From: Colimorpha sp045639845
Lineage (GTDB): Bacteria; Bacteroidota; Bacteroidia; Bacteroidales; P3
Assembly: GCA_045639845.1 (NCBI GenBank)
Contig: JAZUDW010000115.1
Coordinates: 1 to 44,870, forward strand
Length of the DNA: 44,870 nucleotides
Reading direction: 5' to 3'
Every line of letters begins with the position of its first letter. Position 1 is the stretch's first letter. The translations under genes were made by a program, and so were the position numbers. Of the stretch, positions 1 to 7,778 are shown one piece after another. Below the pieces are notes generated by a model, which was not told the origin of the DNA, did not search any database, and saw only the letters and a program-made list of their open reading frames with translations.

Positions 1-858
1 GGTACGCATATAGGTGATAAATCCCGACTCGTAAAGCTGCTGGGCTATTTGCATGGTTCGAGCCACGCTAAATCCCAACTTACGGCCAGCCTCCTGCTGC
101 AGCGTACTGGTGGTGAAAGGAGGTGCTGGCTGACGGTGCGAAGGACGTGTTTCTACGTTTTCCACCATGAACTGTGCGCCTGTGAGCTTTTGTAAGAAAG
201 CCATCGTCTCTTCCTCTGTGTCGAAGCGATGATTCAGCTCGGCAGAGATACGCTTGCCATCGTCAGTGGTAAACTGAGCTATCACGCGGAAATAGGTCTG
301 ACTGTTGAAGGCTCGTATCTCGTCCTCTCGTTCCACGATGAGGCGAACGGCCACACTCTGTACACGCCCTGCGCTGAGGGCTGGCTTGATTTTGGCCCAA
401 AGTATGGGGCTGATTTCGTAGCCCACCAGACGATCCAACACGCGACGTGCTTGCTGTGCATCCACTAGGTTCATGTCGATGGAGCGGGGATTTTCGATCG
501 CGTTGAGGATGGCGCCCTTGGTAATCTCGTTAAAAACGATACGCTTGGTTGAAGCCTCGTTCAGTTTCAACGTCTCGTGAAGGTGCCATGCGATAGCTTC
601 TCCCTCACGGTCCTCATCGGATGCCAACCACACGGTGTCGGCTTTTGCCACAGCTTTTTTCAACTCGGCCACAAGTTTCTGCTTGTCTTCCGTTATTTCA
701 TACAAAGGCTCGTAGTTTTCGTCGATATCGATACTCATCTCATTCTTTGCCAGGTCGCGTATGTGGCCATAGCTCGACTTCACCTCGTAGTCTTTGCCCA
801 GAAATTTTTCTATAGTCTTGGCCTTGGCCGGAGACTCAACAATAACAAGGTTTTTCAT
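1..858 (-). CDS. topA: DNA topoisomerase I, N-terminal part (runs off the window)
   Basis: Type IA topoisomerase that relaxes negative supercoils by cutting one strand through a tyrosine. Only the first 286 residues are in the window; the gene continues past base 1. The protein opens with the TOPRIM signature VESPAKAKTI and has the acidic metal-binding motif ASDEDREGEA near residue 80. The core motif LVGYEISPILW follows at about residue 140. The fragment ends in GFITYMRT, so the catalytic tyrosine (Tyr283 here) is just visible. The start is the ATG read from 858, directly before the conserved KNLVIVESP strand. The 490 bases upstream are AT-rich and no complete promoter was recognised. Identity is near certain; the lack of a C-terminus is a window edge effect. 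Confidence 0.97.
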   Translation of the reverse strand, partial: MKNLVIVESPAKAKTIEKFLGKDYEVKSSYGHIRDLAKNEMSIDIDENYEPLYEITEDKQKLVAELKKAVAKADTVWLASDEDREGEAIAWHLHETLKLNEASTKRIVFNEITKGAILNAIENPRSIDMNLVDAQQARRVLDRLVGYEISPILWAKIKPALSAGRVQSVAVRLIVEREDEIRAFNSQTYFRVIAQFTTDDGKRISAELNHRFDTEEETMAFLQKLTGAQFMVENVETRPSHRQPAPPFTTSTLQQEAGRKLGFSVARTMQIAQQLYESGFITYMRT

Positions 859-1348
859 TATATTATATTTTTCTATTTTTAATTCAAAAACATTTAAAAA
901 ATGGGGCATTTTGAACCCTCATTGCGATTGCAAAATAATACATAATAATTGAAACAACCAAAAAAAAAATCTTATCCACTTGAAAATAATCAATTAGAAG
1001 CTCTCATTTCTAGCTCAATCATTCATTAGCTGTCTCTGAATATTCAAAAAACGGCCTACAATATATAATACTATTGTATAAGATTAATCAATTAATGATT
1101 GGTGAAGAGAAAATAATATCTTTGTTCGGGCATGCAACAGGTGCTTGGTCTTAAACTGACCAATCTCAGTCTAGCAATCGCACAAAAAATTCTATTGTGA
1201 CGACATCTGTCAATCACGGATGGTGTCTTTGATCAATCAATCTCTCAAAAAAACTGAAATTAACAAAATATATAGTATATTTGCATATTTGTATTAAACG
1301 GCCGAGTTGTTGTTTATATTATTATAACGTATTGAAATAGGTGTTACT
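859..1348. other. AT-rich intergenic region between topA and the DUF805 gene
   Basis: This divergent intergenic stretch holds no convincing reading frame. A perfect 7-base inverted repeat TACAATA/TATTGTA lies at 1057-1063 and 1072-1078 and could be an operator. A -7-like box TATCTTTG lies at 1117-1124, without a matching upstream box. Between it and the DUF805 start there are small inverted repeats (TTGGTC/GACCAA at 1145-1163, CATC/GATG near 1205-1225), so a structured leader or small RNA is possible but unproven. Confidence 0.4.
1276..1283 (+). promoter_or_regulatory. Candidate -7 box for the DUF805 gene
   Basis: TATATTTG matches the Bacteroidota -7 consensus TAnnTTTG and lies 65 bases before the start codon at 1349. 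No clear TTTG box is found 19-20 bases upstream, so this is a partial match only. Confidence 0.4.
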
Positions 1349-1876
1349 ATGAATAAGTTGTGGGTTGCTTTCAAAGTCTGCGTATCTGAGTATTTTGTTT
1401 TTTCAGGGCGCTTACGTAGACCTCGTTACGTAAATTTCGGCATAATGTGCCTCATTATTTTTGCAATTACCAAGGGCATTGACATGTTGGCATTTGATGA
1501 CTTCTCGCACCGGTTTTCCGATATTGCTGCGATCCGATTTTTTAGCCCTTTGCTATCAATCTCTATCCTTGCCTTGCTGTGTCCCATGCTTGGTGCCATC
1601 ACCCGTCGTCTGCACGACATGGGTCAAAGCGGCTTATGGCTGCTCTCGCTTGTATTCCCCCCCATTGGCATACCAATAATACTCTTTCTAACTTCTCGCC
1701 GCACTCAGCCTTTCGACAACAACTGGGGACATTATTATATCAATGCCAAGGAGGAATCTCTACGTAACCAAGGATACAACCCTTTCGATGGCCACGGCAT
1801 ACATCCCCAAGAAGAGACCAACGAACATCTCTTCGACAACGAAGAGCCTCAGCAGAGTCGCGAAGGTCATTTGTAA
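1349..1876 (+). CDS. DUF805 family inner-membrane protein
   Basis: Small integral membrane protein of 175 residues. It has the DUF805 hallmarks: an aromatic FSGRLRRPRYVNF motif near residue 20 before the first membrane helix, and ITRRLHDMGQSGLWLL near residues 85-100 leading into the last helix. About three to four hydrophobic segments are visible (residues 28-50, 65-85, 95-115). The C-terminal 55 residues are hydrophilic and rich in Glu, Asn and His, longer than the short tails usual in the family. The family's molecular function is unknown. It stands alone between topA (divergent) and a decayed region. The start is the first ATG in frame and the arginine-rich motif follows closely. Confidence 0.85.
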   Translation: MNKLWVAFKVCVSEYFVFSGRLRRPRYVNFGIMCLIIFAITKGIDMLAFDDFSHRFSDIAAIRFFSPLLSISILALLCPMLGAITRRLHDMGQSGLWLLSLVFPPIGIPIILFLTSRRTQPFDNNWGHYYINAKEESLRNQGYNPFDGHGIHPQEETNEHLFDNEEPQQSREGHL

Positions 1877-2356
1877 TAGTTTGTGAAGCAACGATTAATG
1901 AACTGATATCGTCAATTTAATAATGGTTTTCTAATTGTCTAAAGGACAAGTGTTATCTATTCATAACGCAGCAAATATGCCGTTTGAAAAATGTCTGTTT
2001 TCATGTTGCCTATTTGAAAATTATAGCCTTTGTTTTTCGAAAAACGAATGAATATCATACAAAACGGGAGGGTTGTGAATGCTAATTATCAAAGACATGT
2101 GCCTCCTACTTTCACATGTGCCGACCATCCATACAACCGTATAAGCGGTTCCGTATGCGGTGGTTTTGTGCTTTCTCATCCCACGATGTATGGTAAGTTG
2201 TTTTATCCAGTTCGTCAGACCGGATGTTTGCCAACGGATTCCTTTAAATTTCACCTTGCAATGGATTTACTTGCCTTAGTCTATGTTATTCATGCTATTG
2301 GGATTTACTTAGAACTTTCCCTATTAGCTAATGCTAGTGCTAAATGTACCCCAAAA
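1877..2356. other. Gene-free stretch with a possible group II intron relic
   Basis: No convincing gene lies between the DUF805 gene and the esterase-like gene. A 138-residue plus-strand frame (2030-2446) and a 77-residue minus-strand frame (2021-2254) are open here, but neither has a recognisable protein core or initiation context. The minus strand carries two hairpins resembling domains 5 and 6 of a bacterial group II intron (see the entry at 2095-2164). No intron-encoded reverse transcriptase is present. Confidence 0.4.
2095..2164 (-). mobile_element. Possible degenerate group II intron 3' end (domains 5 and 6)
   Basis: Read on the minus strand, 2164-2133 has the layout of a 32-base domain 5: a 9-base lower stem ACCACCGCA/TACGGTTGT with two mismatches, a GAAC loop, and a 2-base bulge on the 3' side. 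The upper stem is partly broken. After a short spacer comes a perfect 7-base hairpin (2113-2119 with 2095-2101) with an 11-base loop where domain 6 would lie. The resemblance to intact introns ending ACCGCCGTA...TACGGTGGT is from memory of that class. No intron ORF or 5' end is seen, so this would be a remnant. It could also be an unrelated structured repeat. Confidence 0.3.
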
Positions 2357-2384
2357 AAAGCCCGCCTTTGTAAAGGTGGGCTTT
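2351..2384 (-). terminator. Rho-independent terminator of the esterase-like gene
   Basis: A 13-base stem (2357-2369 with 2372-2384, one G-T wobble) is followed on the minus strand by seven T residues. It lies 26 bases past the stop codon of the gene ending at 2410. The stem is so tight that the loop must open a few pairs. Confidence 0.85.
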
Positions 2385-2409
2385 CTTGTTGTTTATGTTC
2401 GAAAATCGA

Positions 2410-4071
2410 TTATCGAATCACTAGCTTAGCGGTGCGGCTACCTTGATCGGTAACTACTCGAACCAGATAGATACCCGTTGTGAGATTGTTGAGAGGCAAC
2501 TGTACTTGATCTCCCTCCACCTGATAGGAAATTACAATGCGGCCATGTAGGTCGGTCACTAAGATATTGGATCGGCCCACATTGTTCAGGGACAATGTGG
2601 TGTGACCATTGGCGGGGTTGGGATAGATTGAGATATCGAAATGAAGATCGAGATTGTCGATATCGGCAGTGGTATTGAATGGCATCATGGCCAGTTCGCC
2701 CCATTCGCCTTCTGCATTCTGTCCCATAGCCAAGGCATAGTAGGCTGTGCCACGATTGAGGGTGAGCCATTCCCATGTGTCGGTTTGGTATTGAATGTAA
2801 GGATAGTCCTTTATTATAAGGATGGCTGAGTCGCGACCCATACGGTCGAAAGCTTCACGTTCCATCACGAGATCAATAAACATTGAGGTGGCGGCGTTGG
2901 GTGTGCATACAACGAGAGCCGAAGTGTCGGAGGTGACAGTAACGTTGATGGTGATGACGCTGGGGTCGGAAGTGCCTTGTGAGAGAGTGGAGAATGGGAA
3001 CTGGAGCATGGTGTCGATGGTTCCATGCACGTTGACATAGATGATGTAGTTGGTGGCAGGTTGTAGGTCGCTGCCACTATAGGTCTGAACAAAATCGGCC
3101 GTCTTGGTGATGCCCCACATATCTACCAGTTGAGGTATGCCTACACCCATCATGGCAACCCATTGGTCGAGACCACCTTCGTCACTCATAAGGTAGGTAT
3201 AGGATGTGCAACCATCGAGCATGTGGAACGAAGCAGTAGCGGTGGTGGCAGTGATGTCGCTGATGGTGACACTAACACCTTGGGGTTCGGTTTGCGTTTG
3301 ACGCTCCCAGAAAGAGAGGTTGTCGAACACCACGGTGCGAACGGCGGCGCGGATGGTAGCGGCCGTGGCCTCGTCGAGCGTGCTACGGAAGGTGATCAGC
3401 TCAGGGTTGCGTTTGAAGATCATGGTATAGAAGCAGCAAGCGGCAGCATAAGAGCCGGCCAGAGAGGGGTGGCTGTTGTCGGACTGATAGAGCTCGATGC
3501 TGGGGTTGTTGGTGCGCAGATAACGCCATACGCGGCCTACGGGGCTGACGGAAGCATCGTTGGTACGAGCCATATACATGTAGCGCTCGTAGAGCATACT
3601 GTCCATGCCTTCGTAAGAGCCGAGCACTGGGAAATAGATGGCATTTTGAGAATCGCCGTATTTGCGTCCCCAGGTCATATAGAACATGGCTTCACCACCG
3701 GGGTTGTTTGCATACACGGCCTGCACAAGCTGCGCTGCATAGGGGAAGACCTCGTTCTGCACCTGGTTGTCGGGGAATGATGGATACTGGCTCTGTTCCT
3801 GGAGTACCACTACATCCCAACCGCCTTGCTGTATCAGGTTCATGGACTGGTTTGTGCAATGCTGCATGAAGGTACAGCCTCCGGGCGTGTTGGACTGATA
3901 GGTGAGATCATCGCCCATGCTCTGTGCTACCTGCTGTACGAGCAGTGGCAAGTTGTTGACATCGGTATAGCTGTTGCCGATAAAGAGTACGTTCTTGGAT
4001 GTTCCTTGTGCGGAAAGGCTCAAGGCCATCAACGCTAACACTAATAAAGAATAAATTTTTCGCATAAGCAT
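2410..4071 (-). CDS. Secreted SGNH-hydrolase-like protein with type IX sorting domain
   Basis: Predicted extracellular esterase or lipase-like protein, 553 residues. A Sec signal peptide ends near SLSAQG (residue 22). An SGNH/GDSL fold follows, with block I IGNSYTD (Ser34), the strand WDVVVLQEQ near residue 87 and the Asp-His pair SDNSHPS (Asp198, His201). The same arrangement occurs in DUF4886-like hydrolases. Residues about 260-470 look like two beta-sandwich (FN3-like) modules. The last 75 residues form a type A T9SS sorting domain, starting ISIYPNPANG and ending LVRVVTDQG...KLVIR, which would direct it across the outer membrane. Translation could start at Met1 or Met3 (4065); the latter gives a tidier signal peptide. 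Monocistronic, with its own promoter and terminator. The substrate is unknown. Confidence 0.85.
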   Translation of the reverse strand: MLMRKIYSLLVLALMALSLSAQGTSKNVLFIGNSYTDVNNLPLLVQQVAQSMGDDLTYQSNTPGGCTFMQHCTNQSMNLIQQGGWDVVVLQEQSQYPSFPDNQVQNEVFPYAAQLVQAVYANNPGGEAMFYMTWGRKYGDSQNAIYFPVLGSYEGMDSMLYERYMYMARTNDASVSPVGRVWRYLRTNNPSIELYQSDNSHPSLAGSYAAACCFYTMIFKRNPELITFRSTLDEATAATIRAAVRTVVFDNLSFWERQTQTEPQGVSVTISDITATTATASFHMLDGCTSYTYLMSDEGGLDQWVAMMGVGIPQLVDMWGITKTADFVQTYSGSDLQPATNYIIYVNVHGTIDTMLQFPFSTLSQGTSDPSVITINVTVTSDTSALVVCTPNAATSMFIDLVMEREAFDRMGRDSAILIIKDYPYIQYQTDTWEWLTLNRGTAYYALAMGQNAEGEWGELAMMPFNTTADIDNLDLHFDISIYPNPANGHTTLSLNNVGRSNILVTDLHGRIVISYQVEGDQVQLPLNNLTTGIYLVRVVTDQGSRTAKLVIR

Positions 4072-4090
4072 ACATTTATATTTCGGTTTG

Positions 4091-4124
4091 CAAAAGTAGC
4101 AATATTTTTCGACATTGAAACAAA
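4091..4124 (-). promoter_or_regulatory. Bacteroidota-type promoter for the esterase-like gene
   Basis: On the minus strand, TTTG (4124-4121) precedes TACTTTTG (4098-4091) by 22 bases, slightly more than the usual 19-21. The -7 box lies 20 bases upstream of the start codon at 4071. Confidence 0.55.
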
Positions 4125-4184
4125 AAACATAGACTTCTTGCTATTGAATTTGTATTTTGATACATATATATTCATCTTTTTGTG

Positions 4185-4192
4185 TATTTTTG
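4185..4192 (+). promoter_or_regulatory. Candidate -7 box for the lipoprotein-cyclophilin unit
   Basis: TATTTTTG matches TAnnTTTG. It lies about 107 bases before the start at 4299. The nearest TTTTG is 25 bases upstream, too far for an ideal promoter. Confidence 0.4.
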
Positions 4193-4298
4193 CAATCCGA
4201 CAGTTTGAGGAGTTGATGTTGTAACCTGTTGCAAAACACGATATACAACGATAATTACTCTTGTCGGTATCGTTTTTCAATAATAACAGCAAAAAAAA

Positions 4299-4703
4299 AT
4301 GAAACGAATTTGCACTATCACCATGCTTTTAGCCTCGATGTGGCTTCTTGCTGCTTGCAACCATGACAAAACGACCTACACTATCAACTACCGCTACGAC
4401 AACACGGAGCTTCAAAGCGATTTCTTCTTGGTTTATGAAAAGATCAACGATACGGCCAATAACGGTAAATGGCGTAGCTGCCCCAATCAATATGATACAG
4501 TAATCATAGACGGGGTACCCCATGAGTTCGCCTACGGAAGTATTAAGAAAGAGGTGGCCCGCGATAATTGCACCAAACTGCAAGTGGCTGCCGAAGGTTA
4601 CCGTGCCGTTGGCGGTTTCCATTTGCTCGATACGGTGTTTACACTTGACCTTCTTGAAGACAACTATTTCGAAGTAACACCCAGCATGGGTTGGATTGAT
4701 TAA
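4299..4703 (+). CDS. Small lipoprotein of unknown function
   Basis: A 134-residue protein with a typical lipoprotein signal: basic start MKRIC, a hydrophobic stretch and the lipobox LLAAC with Cys20 as the lipid-modified residue. The mature part is beta-rich in appearance with alternating polar and aromatic residues and no catalytic motif. I do not recognise the family. The stop codon overlaps the next start (TAATG), so it is probably translationally coupled to the downstream cyclophilin and may be an envelope partner of it. The start is supported by the well-formed signal peptide and a preceding run of nine A residues. Confidence 0.75.
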   Translation: MKRICTITMLLASMWLLAACNHDKTTYTINYRYDNTELQSDFFLVYEKINDTANNGKWRSCPNQYDTVIIDGVPHEFAYGSIKKEVARDNCTKLQVAAEGYRAVGGFHLLDTVFTLDLLEDNYFEVTPSMGWID

Positions 4704-5419
4704 TGGCCACTATGAGTAAAATATTCCCTTTAATGCTCTCTGTGGTGTGTGTGATGGCCATGAGCTGTACGCAGACTACCCAGCAAACCGGCGTGGTTGC
4801 GGATTCGACCACTGTAACGATCACTACCACCGAAGGCGATATCACAGTGTGGCTGTATGATGATACCCCATTGCATCGTGACAATTTCATTGCTCAAGCC
4901 CAGAGTGGATATTTCGATTCGCTACTCTTCCATCGTGTGATTAAAGACTTTATGATACAGTCGGGCGATCCTACCAGCAAACATGCTGCTCCGAGTGCTT
5001 TTATTGGTGATGAGAGTCCGGAGAAGACTATCGCTCCTGAATTTCTCTATCCTCGCCATTTCCATAAGCAAGGTGCTTTGGCGGCTGCTCGGGAGAGCGA
5101 CGATGTGAATCCCGACAAGGAAAGTTCGAGTCACCAGTTTTACATCGTATGTGGTCGCACCTACCCTACCGACTCGTTGTTGAATAGAGCCGACAGTGTG
5201 ATGTATGCCCGTAATGGACTGCATATGGATGCCACGGTTAGAGAATACTATCGTCAACATCCCGGAACTCCCCATCTTGATGGCAGTTACACCGTGTTTG
5301 GCGAGGTGGTGGAAGGTATGGATGTGGTAAACAAGATTCAGTTTATGGTTACCGATGCCAACGATCGTCCGATAAAGGATGTGCGCATCACTAAGGTTGT
5401 GGTATCCATGAGTAAATGA
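4703..5419 (+). CDS. Peptidyl-prolyl cis-trans isomerase, cyclophilin type, lipoprotein
   Basis: Cyclophilin-type proline isomerase of 238 residues that should help fold envelope proteins. A signal peptide ends in the lipobox MAMSC, predicting attachment to a membrane on the periplasmic side. The cyclophilin core begins ITTTEGDITVWLYDDTP and holds the active-site strand FHRVIKDFMIQSGDP (catalytic Arg and the FMIQSGD motif). HQFYIVCG and YTVFGEVVEGMDVV follow near the C-terminus. A segment of about 40 residues between the last two motifs is an insertion common in Bacteroidales homologues. Met1 overlaps the upstream stop codon; Met4 (ATG at 4712) is an equally good start. Confidence 0.92.
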   Translation: MATMSKIFPLMLSVVCVMAMSCTQTTQQTGVVADSTTVTITTTEGDITVWLYDDTPLHRDNFIAQAQSGYFDSLLFHRVIKDFMIQSGDPTSKHAAPSAFIGDESPEKTIAPEFLYPRHFHKQGALAAARESDDVNPDKESSSHQFYIVCGRTYPTDSLLNRADSVMYARNGLHMDATVREYYRQHPGTPHLDGSYTVFGEVVEGMDVVNKIQFMVTDANDRPIKDVRITKVVVSMSK

Positions 5420-5468
5420 GAGAGAGGCTCAGTGTCCTATTAGGAAATAATGAAAAAATAATTGAACT

Positions 5469-5990
5469 ATGATTATCTATCCATTCAAAGATAAGATGCC
5501 TCACATAGGTGAAGGTTCGTTTGTGGCAGAGAATGCTGCGTTGATAGGCGATGTCACCTTGGGCGACCAGTGTTCGGTGTGGTTCAGCGCTGTGTTGAGA
5601 GGCGATGAGAATTCCATCACGATTGGCAATAAGGTAAATATTCAAGATTGTGCCGTAGTGCATGTTGACGACGCTCATAAGGTGACGATAGGCGACAGTG
5701 TGACTATTGGTCACAATGCCATAGTTCATGGCGCTACAATAGGCAATCATGTGCTGATAGGTATGGGTTCTACCGTTCTGGACGGTGCCGTGGTTGGCGA
5801 GGGTGCCATGGTGGCAGCACAGGCCCTTGTGCTTAGCAACACCGTGATAGGCTCATACGAGCTGTGGGGAGGTGTGCCTGCTAAATTTATCAAGAAGGTG
5901 ACACCCGAAGCAGTGGCCAGCACCATAGACCGTGGCGTAGAAGAGTATGCCGAATTGGCCTCCATCTACAATGAGCTGCAGAACCATTAG
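5469..5990 (+). CDS. Gamma-carbonic-anhydrase-like left-handed beta-helix protein
   Basis: Trimeric left-handed beta-helix protein of 173 residues in the YrdA/gamma-carbonic anhydrase family. Hexapeptide repeats (IGDVTLGD, ITIGNKVNI, VTIGDSVTI, ATIGNHVLI) run through the protein. The three histidines that bind zinc in this family are present: His65 (VVHVDD), His82 and His87 (IGHNAIVHG). A C-terminal helix follows GGVPAKFIKKV. Carbonic anhydrase activity is plausible, but many members are uncharacterised and some act as acyltransferase-like proteins. It follows the cyclophilin gene by 49 bases and may share its transcript. Confidence 0.88.
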   Translation: MIIYPFKDKMPHIGEGSFVAENAALIGDVTLGDQCSVWFSAVLRGDENSITIGNKVNIQDCAVVHVDDAHKVTIGDSVTIGHNAIVHGATIGNHVLIGMGSTVLDGAVVGEGAMVAAQALVLSNTVIGSYELWGGVPAKFIKKVTPEAVASTIDRGVEEYAELASIYNELQNH

Positions 5991-6115
5991 AGAGTTTTGA
6001 CAGTCTGTAGATCAATTGTCAATGGTGTTGCTTCAATAACAGAGTGCCTATAGTGGGTGATTGTTGATGAACGATTCCTCTTGCAGCCACGATTCCATAA
6101 TATATAACGATCAGT

Positions 6116-7564
6116 ATGAAACGTTTTTTTCTTTCTTTCCTCTTCTTGATGCTCGCACTCTCGGCAATGGCCCAGAGTGACTTGCAGACACGCCTTAAGA
6201 ATCATGTTTATTATTTGGCTTCCGACGAGATGAGAGGTCGAGAAGCAGGGAGCCCAGAAGCTGCCAAAGCTGCACAATATTTGCAGGAGCAATATGAGGA
6301 TATGGGCCTCGACCCGTTTCTCGATGAATGGGAATGGCCATTCACTGTTATGGGCCATAACTATTGTAATATTGTAGGGGTTATTGAAGGCAGCGATCCT
6401 GTGCTCAAGAATGAATATATCGTAGTAGGTGCACACTATGACCATATCGGAATGAAAGCCGATCGCGTATGCAATGGTGCCGACGACAATGCTTCGGGCA
6501 GCGCCGCCTTGGTGGAAGTGACTCGAATGCTGTTGGCCATGGACCGCAGTCAGATCAAACGATCTGTTATCATTGCTGCCTTTGATGCCGAAGAATTGGG
6601 ACTATATGGCAGCACGGACCTTGCTGGCAAGCTGCAGCGAATAAATACCAATGTGGTGTTGATGCTGAGTCTCGACATGGTGGGATGGTATAAGGCTTCG
6701 GGGTGTCTCACCTTGGAAGGGGTATCTACACTCGACAAGACCGATGGGTGGATGCGACAGTTGGCCAAGAGCTGTGGCATCAATGTGAAACTTAAAGACT
6801 ATGAGAACTCTTTTTTTACGGCCACAGACACCCAACCTTTTGCCGCTAAGGGTATAGCTACTCTCGCTGTAACCACTGGGTTGAAATCGCCCTATCATAA
6901 GCCTGAAGACGATGCCGATTTGATAGATTATGAAGGCATGGAGATGGTGTGCAACTACATTGGACGCTTGGTGGCCCACTGTGCAGAAGGCGAAGTGCAG
7001 CAAAGCGGCAAAGTGGCACCTATACATAGCGACAAAGTGCGTGCCTTGGATTTTGGACTTGGATTAGGTTGGAGTCAAGCGACTATGAGATATCCCCAAA
7101 GCCATGTGGTATCCAATAGCAGATCGGGTGTGGAACTGAGCGCCACCTTGCAATGGAATTGGAACAATAGATGGGCTTTGTATCTCACTCCCTCCCTATC
7201 TTACCAGCCTATGTATTTGATAGATCCTGCCAACCCATTAGCGTCTTATATCCCATATTCACAACAGTATGTTACGATGCCGATGAGTGTGAAATATAGC
7301 TTTGCACCAATGAGCTCCATGGATTTCCATATCTTTGCGGGTTGCTACTACAGTAAGAAAATACATCTTGTAGGTGCAGTGGAACCTTTCCTTGCTGAAT
7401 ATGGTTACCCTGCATTTGACAATTTGGGCTGGCATTGGGGGGGTGGAATTCGCATGGGTAAGTTCGTTCTGGAAGATGATTTTCTACTCGATATGGATCC
7501 TAAGTTTGCCTCAGCCTCGGCCAAATTGACTCGCACGGTGCTGCGTTTGATTTATTTATTCTAA
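6116..7564 (+). CDS. M28 family metallopeptidase with C-terminal barrel-like domain
   Basis: Predicted zinc aminopeptidase, 482 residues. The signal peptide ends at AMAQ (residue 20). The M28 catalytic domain covers about residues 22-290. It shows the zinc ligands and catalytic residues in order: GAHYDH (His107), NGADDNASG (Asp123/124), DAEELGLYG (Glu159/160), SLDMVG (Asp187) and SPYHKPEDD (His261). After a linker, residues about 308-482 change character to alternating hydrophobic and polar strands rich in Trp, Tyr and Gly. They end in a terminal phenylalanine, like a small outer-membrane beta-barrel. The fusion would tether the peptidase to the outer membrane. The barrel assignment is inference. 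Confidence 0.88.
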   Translation: MKRFFLSFLFLMLALSAMAQSDLQTRLKNHVYYLASDEMRGREAGSPEAAKAAQYLQEQYEDMGLDPFLDEWEWPFTVMGHNYCNIVGVIEGSDPVLKNEYIVVGAHYDHIGMKADRVCNGADDNASGSAALVEVTRMLLAMDRSQIKRSVIIAAFDAEELGLYGSTDLAGKLQRINTNVVLMLSLDMVGWYKASGCLTLEGVSTLDKTDGWMRQLAKSCGINVKLKDYENSFFTATDTQPFAAKGIATLAVTTGLKSPYHKPEDDADLIDYEGMEMVCNYIGRLVAHCAEGEVQQSGKVAPIHSDKVRALDFGLGLGWSQATMRYPQSHVVSNSRSGVELSATLQWNWNNRWALYLTPSLSYQPMYLIDPANPLASYIPYSQQYVTMPMSVKYSFAPMSSMDFHIFAGCYYSKKIHLVGAVEPFLAEYGYPAFDNLGWHWGGGIRMGKFVLEDDFLLDMDPKFASASAKLTRTVLRLIYLF

Positions 7565-7623
7565 AAAAGAAGTAGGGCAAAAACACACTTCGGCATAGTG
7601 CCAGGATCACTTGATTTTCTACA

Positions 7624-7660
7624 AAACTCGTTGACATGAATATAGATTGTCAACGAGTTT
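7624..7660. terminator. Hairpin terminator after the M28 peptidase gene
   Basis: A perfect 13-base inverted repeat (7624-7636 and 7648-7660, AAACTCGTTGACA) with an 11-base loop lies 60 bases past the stop codon. The following CTTATTTA tail is only moderately T-rich, so termination strength is uncertain. Confidence 0.65.
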
Positions 7661-7704
7661 CTTATTTATAGCCTTTTGATATACAGTAAGGTGAAAAGTT
7701 TTTC

Positions 7705-7735
7705 CTTGTTGTATGGATTTTTTTGTTTACTTTTG
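7705..7735 (+). promoter_or_regulatory. Bacteroidota-type promoter for typA
   Basis: CTTG at 7705-7708 and TACTTTTG at 7728-7735 are separated by 19 bases, a very good match to the TTTG/TAnnTTTG pattern. The -7 box lies 43 bases before the typA start. Confidence 0.8.
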
Positions 7736-7778
7736 CATGTTTTTTAATAGATAATAACTAATAAAGCTGACAAGCACT

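Noticed and set aside
2030..2446. Plus-strand 138-residue open frame
   Set aside because: It runs through the esterase terminator and overlaps the end of that gene. It has no protein-like hydrophobic pattern, no promoter and no recognisable family.
3130..3780. 216-residue plus-strand frame inside the esterase-like gene
   Set aside because: It is fully antisense to a well-supported gene with signal peptide, catalytic motifs and sorting domain. The frame is open only because of codon composition.
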